Source: Cordilura impudica (taxonomy: Eukaryota > Arthropoda > Insecta > Diptera > Scathophagidae). From it: a stretch of DNA of 64,000 bases. Location of the stretch: NCBI GenBank assembly GCA_963682025.1, contig OY821518.1, positions 238,022,204-238,086,203 of the forward strand, given 5' to 3'. Shown one piece after another: positions 57,962-64,000 of this stretch. Within the stretch, counting starts at the first letter, position 1. The number at the start of each line of letters is the position of its first letter. The notes under the pieces are model-generated. The model was not told the origin of the DNA and ran no database searches. It was given only the letters and a program-made list of their open reading frames with translations. A program made the position numbers and the translations under genes.

Positions 57962-58613
57962 ACTATAAATTAATGAAAATTAATGTGTCCTGATGTTCTT
58001 CAAATTAAAAGGATTCAAATTAAGTATGTCATTCATATATCGCTAATTATTTCAATTTTGTCGTTAACCTTTCGAATTTATTCCCAAAAATACAATACTT
58101 TAATTTGTCTCTTACGGCTCCTTAAAAACCAAACTTATCCTAAATCCCAAAAGAAAACTATTTTCTATTTAATCCGTGAAAGACTTTTATTTACAATCTA
58201 GTCCCTAAAATGACGAAGTAGTACAGTCATTGGACTAAAATCTTTAATCATTCATTATAGAATTGTCTACACAGTGGTAATTCATTAACTATTTTTTGTC
58301 CCCAAATCAAATAAAAATTTTATCATGTAACAAACCGGGGAAACGAGGTCTAAAGATTGCCAATCTTTAATAAACCAAAATATGGAATTTCGATTGATTT
58401 TACTCGATATCTAATGCGACGATTTGCCCCCAGGTTAAAAATTTATGCCATCGAAAACAAATTTAAAATATGTATGTATGTATGTATGTATATTCAAATG
58501 CGTTTTTATATGTATTTCAATAACTAAGTTAAAAACATTAAAATTTCTTATAAATAAACTGAAATTTTTAATTACGTGGAATCTTGTCCAATGTTGTTAT
58601 TTTGTGGTAAATT
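57962..58613. other. Gap with a solo terminal repeat and a (GTAT)n tract
   Basis: On minus at 58431-58392 the sequence GGGGGCAAATCGTCGCAT followed by ACTCGAGTAA-like blocks resembles the terminus of the 47213-50590 element; no partner end is found. A (TATG)n microsatellite lies at 58470-58492. No gene recognised. Confidence 0.45.
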
Positions 58614-59183
58614 TCAACGATTTTCCTGCAAACGCGATGTGTCCCAGTTATGGACCATTTTTCGTTGTTTTACACGTTCTTCGAATTGAAATTGCAAACG
58701 ATCTGGCTGCGTATAGAGCGAAAAATTTATTTCCGACAAACCATTTAAAGTCAGTAAATAATTAATGCGTACACGCTCCAGGGCAATACTATAAATATCA
58801 TTTCTAGCGTCTGGCTTATTAAGAAATTCTTCGAATACTGCATCGGAGATTTCTACATTGGTGGGTGGTTTGGGTGTTAAAATTTTCGGGGCTAATTTGG
58901 GGATTTTTACCTGAGCCCGTACTGGAGTATAGGGTGTTGTTGATACCGTTGGTTCCATTGCAGTTATGGAATTCGTATCACAATCTTCTACTGTTATAGT
59001 TTCAAAATGAATATCCGAATCTCTCAGGACTTGTAGAGTACTTTTCCTTGGTCTCCGGCGAGATTGAGACTGTGGATTGTCTTCCATTTCCATATTTGTT
59101 GCAGATGAAAATGTGATAGATGGAATATCAACAGAATCGTGATTATCATCATCCGAATCGATTATTTCTATAACTCTACTCAT
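58614..59183 (-). CDS. Hypothetical 189-residue protein, possible host gene
   Basis: A single-exon frame on minus with a clear ATG and TGA-type end. The N-terminus has VIEIIDSDDD (residues 4-13), which fits a SUMO-interacting motif: hydrophobic VIEII followed by an acidic run with Ser. A basic patch, SRRRPRKST, lies near 40-48. The C-terminal third (from about 115) is compact and probably helical: SDAVFEEFLNKPDARNDIYS, IALERVRINYLLTLNGLSE, then a charged end FQFEERVKQRKM. Amino-acid use is balanced, unlike chance frames here. I do not recognise the family. The SIM and basic patch would suit a small nuclear protein; that is inference. No transposon hallmarks touch it. Confidence 0.6.
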   Translation of the reverse strand: MSRVIEIIDSDDDNHDSVDIPSITFSSATNMEMEDNPQSQSRRRPRKSTLQVLRDSDIHFETITVEDCDTNSITAMEPTVSTTPYTPVRAQVKIPKLAPKILTPKPPTNVEISDAVFEEFLNKPDARNDIYSIALERVRINYLLTLNGLSEINFSLYTQPDRLQFQFEERVKQRKMVHNWDTSRLQENR

Positions 59184-59636
59184 TTTGAAATATTTTTATA
59201 ATTTTATATCTACTCAATTGAGATGTATTTTGTTTACTAACAACAGCTGCTTAAATAATAATTCACAATAATATTCGGCAGCATTGTTGCATATGAAGCT
59301 ATTATTATTCGAAATTTAGCGTTTAAAATTTTTATATTAACCCTTCCATTCACAATAATGTGTACAAGCAAGAATTCTTTCTTGTGTACAAGTTTTCTGA
59401 ATTGGACTGAATTTATATTGTCTCATTGGAATTTTCAAAGAATGTCTTAAAATGATTAATATTTTCTTCAAAAGAATTAATATTTTGATTAATATTTTCT
59501 TCAAATCTTTTTTATATATTGATTTTAAGTCAACAAAATTGGTATTATATGAAAACTATTTAAAAATGAAAATAGTTTGTACATTTTTGTTTACGTTGTA
59601 TCGCAGAAATAAGTATGCAGTTGAATAAATTATATA
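59184..59636. other. Upstream region of the 189-residue gene
   Basis: AT-rich and would hold its promoter. Short repeats of TTAATATTTTCTTCAAA occur near 59457-59510. No TATA box can be assigned with confidence. Confidence 0.4.
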
Positions 59637-61304
59637 CAGAGCCAGACAAAAGTATTCACACAGCGACTTACTTTATTTTCAATCATTCATATTTTGTAAA
59701 TGAAAGCCGATAGCCCGATATTGTTTTCAACAAAATTATTAATTCATGTATTACTTATCTAAATATAAATAAAAATTAATGCTAATAATGTTACGTAATA
59801 AGAAAAAAATAAATATGTAATTCAAAGTACGATTTTAAGCGGACAAAAGTATTCACACAGTTACAAATTATAGTTTTAAAAACTAACATTTCAAATTATT
59901 TAATACTTTGTTGAGTAGCCTTTCCTTTGTATGACTTCCAGCAATCTTCTTGGCTTTGAGATAACCAGTTTCTTCGTAACATCAGCTCCAATATTTTGCC
60001 ATTCTTGCATCAGAACTTCCTTCAGTTGAGTTTTACTAGAGATGTGGTACTTTTCTACTCGTCTGCCCAGTTCATCCCAAAGGTGCTCAATGGGGTTCAT
60101 GTCAGGCGATTGTGGTGGAGTTGGGAGAATGTGAGGAACATGATAAATAATCCACATTCGGACGTCATTTGCAGTATGCTTGGGGTCGTTATCCTGTTGA
60201 AAATAGAAACTGTCCCCAAGACCTAGCTTCTCGACGCTTTGCAGTAAGTTTTCCTTTAAAATATTTAGGTACACCGTTTTATCCATTGTACCGTCGATGA
60301 AAACAAGGTTGCCCACGCCTGCTGCAGCCATACATCCCCACACCATAACTCCGCCACCGCCATGCTTCACAGTACTTACCACATTATTTTTCTCTAACTC
60401 GGTATTTGGCTTCCTCCAAACTCTAGTTCTTCCGTCCGATTGGTAAATATTGAATTTGCTCTCGTCGGAGAATAGAACGCCATCCCAAAAGTCTTCGGTT
60501 TTGTTTTTGTACTCATTTGCAAAGTTTAAACGTTTTGATTTATTAACCTCACTTATTAGTGGTTTTTTCCTTGCAATTCGAGAGCTGAAACCTGCACGAT
60601 GCAGAGTTCTACGGACAGTTTTTGGGTGAATTTCTTTACCCGTCTCTTCTAAACATTCAGCAGCGACTTCAGTGGAGGTAGTTTTTGGATTTTTTTTAAT
60701 CTTTCTGATGATTTGAGTTTCTTCTCTTGCGCTGAGCTTTCGCGGCCGACCAGTACGATGGATGCTTGTAAAATCTGAAGAGTCTTTATATCTTTTAATA
60801 ATGCTGCATACAGTAAATCGGCTTCTTCCAACTATTTCCCCAATATCTGCATACGATTTATTTTGTTTATATAGCTCTAAGATGATTTTTCTTTCAGCTT
60901 CTGTGGTTTCCTTTTGTTTTCGCCCCATTTTTAGAATAACTAGTTCTTTAACAACACTTTACTAATTAAAAACAAAACAGATAACTCATAACGGTTCTTT
61001 TCCATATTCCATGATAAAAAGTATTGCCAAGTAAAAAAAACACATATGGATTTATGTATTTTTAAAACTATAACTTGTAGCTGTGTGAATACTTTTGTCC
61101 GCTTAAAATCGTACTTTGAATTACATATTAATTTTTTTCTTATTACGTAACATACTTAGAATTAATTTGTCTTTATATTTAAATAAGTAATGCACGAATA
61201 AATAATTTTGTTGAAAACAATATCGGGCTATCGGCTTTCATTTAAAAAATATGAATGATTAAAAATAAAGTAAGTCACTGTGTGAATACTTTTGTCTGGC
61301 TCGG
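59637..61304 (-). mobile_element. Tc1-like transposon with ~240-bp IR/DR-type ends
   Basis: 1668 bp flanked by TA (59635-59636 and 61305-61306). The inverted repeats 59637-59877 and 61065-61304 start CAGAGCCAGACAAAAGTATT and CCGAGCCAGACAAAAGTATT. Inside each arm GGACAAAAGTATTCACACAG recurs near the inner end, so each arm has an outer and an inner transposase-binding-like site. This layout is known for Tc1 elements such as Minos and Sleeping Beauty. The arms remain very similar to each other. Confidence 0.95.
59900..60928 (-). CDS. Tc1-like DD34E transposase, intact
   Basis: 342 codons, ATG to stop without interruption. Two helix-turn-helix regions come first (ERKIILELYKQNKSYADIGE to about 50 and roughly 68-112), separated by the GRPRK motif at 60-64. 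The catalytic domain has SDESKFN (D155), the glycine box KHGGGGVMVWGCMAAAG at 189-205, QQDNDPKHTA (D246) and SPDMNPIEHLW (E281). Exactly 34 residues separate D246 and E281. Length and motifs are normal for Tc1. It would cut and paste the element at TA sites in the nucleus. All catalytic residues are present, so the copy may be active or recently active. Confidence 0.95.
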   Translation of the reverse strand: MGRKQKETTEAERKIILELYKQNKSYADIGEIVGRSRFTVCSIIKRYKDSSDFTSIHRTGRPRKLSAREETQIIRKIKKNPKTTSTEVAAECLEETGKEIHPKTVRRTLHRAGFSSRIARKKPLISEVNKSKRLNFANEYKNKTEDFWDGVLFSDESKFNIYQSDGRTRVWRKPNTELEKNNVVSTVKHGGGGVMVWGCMAAAGVGNLVFIDGTMDKTVYLNILKENLLQSVEKLGLGDSFYFQQDNDPKHTANDVRMWIIYHVPHILPTPPQSPDMNPIEHLWDELGRRVEKYHISSKTQLKEVLMQEWQNIGADVTKKLVISKPRRLLEVIQRKGYSTKY

Positions 61305-61306
61305 TA

Positions 61307-61462
61307 TATTTAAAAAAAAATAAGCCTTTATGTTGGTTGAAACAGAAAAATTTTATTGTAATTAAATTAAAAATAAAAGCAAAATTCTATATTAACAAAA
61401 AATTAGTTATTATTCTTCTAGTTGTGTAATTTATAAGATATACAGACCAAAATGTGTAAATT
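61307..61462. other. Spacer between two Tc1-type elements
   Basis: A-rich sequence without features. Confidence 0.4.
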
Positions 61463-62831
61463 TAACATCACAAAAAGTTAGTATGCACTATATACGTTTT
61501 TTAGATTTGTTATAGAAACGCCAGCGTTTCTCTTAAAGTTTATATGAAATTAATAGTGAGTGGGGCACCCCTTATTTCTATTGACTTCTTTAAGTCGTGA
61601 TTGCATTGAATTAACTAAATGTTGCGTCACAGAACTTGAAATTTTTAGCCATTCATCCATGATAATGTTTTTGAGATTATCTCTTCCTTTTATCTCATGT
61701 TTTCGTATATGGCGACCAAGATGATCCCATATGTGCTCTATGGGGTTAACATAAGGATTCCTTAACAATGAGTGCCGTATGTTTCGGATCATTGTCCTGT
61801 TGAAATATGAATGTATCTGCCAATCCTAATTGTATGGCACTTTCTTTAAAATTTTCTTTCAGAATATTGAACGAGTTTTCCGCCCCAGATGCCGCCATGC
61901 ACCCCCAAACTAAGACTGAACCACCACTATGTTTCACCGTGCCAGTCATGTTCTTTGGTTCTAATTCGCAATTTGGCTTTCTCCAAATTTTATCACAACC
62001 GTCCGATCCATAAATATTTATTTTGGTCTCATCAGAAAAAATTACGGTGTTCCAGAATGTTTCTGGGCGGTTTATATACTCCTTAGCGAAATCTACTCTC
62101 TTCCGTCGGTTTACTTGGCTAATGAATGGCTTTTTTCTGATAGCTCGACCATGATATCCAGCTCTACGGAACACACGGCGAATAGTTTCAGGATTGCAGG
62201 ATTTTCCAATTTCTTTTTCAATTTCCGCTTGAACTTTTGGAGCACTTTTCTTAGGGTTTGCTTTAATTTTTCTGACAATGATCCTATCTTCTTGGTTAGT
62301 AAACACTCTGGGGCGCCCTGAACGTGGTTTATTTTCCGTGGAACCTTCAGAATTAAACTCTTCAATTACTTTTTGTACAGTAGCACTGCTTTTGCCAACA
62401 ATGCCGGCAATTTTTCTTTGAGAGTTTTTTTCTTTGTAGAATTTTATAATAACATCCTTTAAATCTTTAGATAATTCCTTGCCTTTATTTTATTTTAATT
62501 AAAAAACAATTTATTTTAGCGTTTTTTATTTGCATAGAGTCGTTTTAATCTATAAAAAATGAACCCGTCTTCATTAAAGTCGCTTAACAAACTGATTATC
62601 AATCTGTGCATAATTACTTTTGTGACCACAATATTGATATTTTGTAAGAAAAGTCACCACAAAAAATAACGGGATCGTATTAAACAGTTATAATTTTTGT
62701 TTTTGTTATTAATATATTAGCAATTGTAAATAAGAATTTAAAAATTGTCATTAGATTAAAGCAAAGTAAGTAAAATTCTAATATTCGTGCACTGTATGAA
62801 GTGCATACTTAGTTTTGTGATACAGTGTATA
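61463..62831 (-). mobile_element. Second Tc1-like element, decayed
   Basis: The ends share an imperfect inverted repeat: ACATCACAAAAAGTTAGTAT then GCACT near 61466-61489, and on minus TATCACAAAACTAAGTATGCACT near 62822-62800. The left outer limit is uncertain (up to about 61437). It is unrelated in its ends to the 59637-61304 element. Confidence 0.6.
61550..62483 (-). pseudogene. Tc1-like transposase, broken
   Basis: On minus from about 62483: GKELSKDLKDVIIKFYKEKN (helix-turn-helix start, ATG lost), a PRSGRPRVF linker, NPETIRRVFRRAGYHGR, TVIFSDETKINIYGSDG (first Asp), KHSGGSVLVWGCMAASG and FQQDNDPKHTA (second Asp). After a frame change near 61760 come NPYVNPIEHIWDHLG (Glu) and the C-terminus. 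About 10 residues are missing after MAASG and about 20 between QDN and the Glu block, so DD34E spacing is lost. It belongs to a different Tc1 lineage from the intact neighbour (moderate sequence similarity only). Confidence 0.85.
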
Positions 62832-63079
62832 TAAAATGTCGCATTACTGCCTGATATACCCAAGATTGTTTTATGGCAAAATGCTCTAAAACCCATTCCA
62901 TCGTACTGATCTTGACGTAAATTAAAATTTATAAATAATTCTAGGAAAAAAGCTTAAACGAAAACTTTTTATTCATTTTCTTTTATTAAAAAAAATATTT
63001 TGGAGAGCTCGATGGCTGTGAGAACATCGAACAAAGTGGCACTTTGAAAATTGTTATAGGTTTTTAAAATGTGAATTTA
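62832..63079. other. Unassigned sequence
   Basis: I see no feature. Confidence 0.4.
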
Positions 63080-63240
63080 TTCTGCTTTAGTAAAAACTTG
63101 TGTATCATCTGTATAAAATATTATTTCACAATTAACCATAAAAACGCTCCTAAGACTGGTTCCTGTAGTATTCCGTGATCATTATTTATTATATAAGATT
63201 TAATATTATTTACTTTCCTGATTTGTTTTCTGTTTGTTAT
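63080..63240 (-). pseudogene. LINE reverse-transcriptase scrap
   Basis: Minus-strand translation gives TNRKQIRKVNNIKS followed by HGILQEPVLGAFLWLI. It aligns with KNRKQITKVNN and FGVPQGSILGALLFII in the LINE at 47395-49340, with the PQGS motif changed. It is a short, dead fragment of the same or a related family. Confidence 0.55.
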
Positions 63241-63571
63241 GCTATGTGTAACATGACGATGTTCCTGTTAATGTTCCATAGTGTGTAGCAATGTTTCAAC
63301 TTAAAATTCATGTTTCAATTTTGATTCCTCAAATATCAAATTATTTTTATATTTTATGTTTCCAAACTCAAGGTTCCATCGTCTGTATCGATGTTTACTG
63401 TTTTTGCTCTCTTTTTTCATTGAGAGCAGTCGTGCTGTAATGTTGTTTTGTATATCGCAGTAAAGAAAATTAAAGAGAGACGAAAGACAATGAAGACATT
63501 ATTCAAAAACAAAATAAATAAAAAAAAAAGAATACCATTTAATGTGTGTCTCAACACAGCATATTCTTCAT
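63241..63571. other. Unassigned sequence
   Basis: No family recognised. Composition shifts to GA-rich on plus towards the right. Confidence 0.4.
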
Positions 63572-64000
63572 TCACCGTATTGAAGAGGATAGCCAGGAAG
63601 TTAGTCCTGCTGTAGAAGGGATGGCCAGCAAGTTGGTGATAATGTCAGTTTTTTTTTTGTGAGCGTGTGAGGTGTAGTAGCGAAAGAAAATGAGATTATG
63701 GGGTTTTTGTTGTTTTTTTTTTTCTTTGACCGAAGATGAAGATGGTGTAGTGGAGATTTTCTGTTGTTGTGTTGTGATGAGATTTCCTGGGGGGAGATCG
63801 TAGCTGGAAAGTGTGAGAGGTTTTGTGCTGGTCCTTTGCGTGTTTTTTGCGTGTAAAGGGTTGAAATGATATTGGATTGGATGTATATATGTGAGTGTGA
63901 TGTTTAGGTTGTTTATTTTAGGGTTCCGGTAGATGTAGAATGTGTCGGTTGTAATTTGTGGTTGGTTTCTTCTGTTAAATAAGTCTGTAAGATATTTATG
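63572..64000 (-). CDS. Open frame running off the window, at least 142 codons, no start seen
   Basis: On minus, from the window edge to TGA at 63574-63572, 142 sense codons are open although no ATG occurs. Blocks: KYLTDLFNRRNQPQITTDTF, IHPIQYHFNPLHAKNTQRT, SYDLPPGNLITTQQQKIS, a Ser/Lys-rich linker, then TDIITNLLAIPSTAGLTSWL. The coding strand is C- and A-rich, unlike neighbouring DNA, as is common in 5' parts of insect LINEs; the RT scrap downstream on the same strand (63080-63240) would agree. I do not recognise a domain, and it may be a chance frame in biased sequence. Confidence 0.35.
   Translation of the reverse strand, partial: HKYLTDLFNRRNQPQITTDTFYIYRNPKINNLNITLTYIHPIQYHFNPLHAKNTQRTSTKPLTLSSYDLPPGNLITTQQQKISTTPSSSSVKEKKKQQKPHNLIFFRYYTSHAHKKKTDIITNLLAIPSTAGLTSWLSSSIR

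Overview
The window looks like intergenic or heterochromatin-like DNA from a dipteran fly. The reasons are the strong AT bias, several DINE-1/mini-me (Helentron-type) repeats with TA and GTCY proto-microsatellites, insect-sized introns (48 and 70 bp) and the mix of transposon families. A calyptrate fly is my guess; the sequence alone does not prove the species. I see no rRNA, tRNA or CRISPR, and at most one ordinary host gene (58614-59183, minus).

1-23000 is built mainly from three copies of one long DINE-1-like Helentron (family B): 5884-9685 and 10344-17476 on minus, 19845-22941 on plus. The second copy is a set of nested insertions. It carries a MITE (12111-12348), a 2.8-kb transposon with ~550-bp terminal inverted repeats and a 450-codon transposase-like gene (12694-15474), and two head-to-tail copies of a shorter DINE-like family A (15522-17062). 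A broken mariner (2456-3010), short Helitrons (family D) and a 123-bp minisatellite (3396-4007) precede it.

23003-36400 holds a bounded Transib (RAG1-related) transposon, 23242-27064. Its ends begin with CACAGTG, and its transposase keeps one reading frame interrupted by four TAA codons. Further DINE pieces and minisatellites follow, then a second, partial copy of the long-TIR transposon with a different part of its coding region (31985-33989), and nested MITEs.

36816-46350 holds a bounded hAT element (36816-39538, 8-bp target duplication) and an old LINE split by an apparently intact RTE-like retrotransposon (41232-44654, perfect 12-bp target duplication, 998-codon ORF).

47213-50590 is a TIR-bounded element with an intact-looking three-exon Myb/SANT (zeste-like) gene and a decayed LINE. 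52659-57949 is an I-like LINE with gag, endonuclease, reverse transcriptase and RNase H. It inserted into the 3' end of a DINE element and has a 12-bp target duplication. 59637-61304 is a Tc1-like transposon with an intact DD34E transposase and IR/DR-type ends, and a decayed Tc1 relative lies 160 bp further on. The last 430 bases carry an open frame on minus that runs off the window.

The genes do not form a pathway. They are autonomous and non-autonomous mobile elements in successive layers, and their order of insertion can be read from target duplications and interrupted copies.
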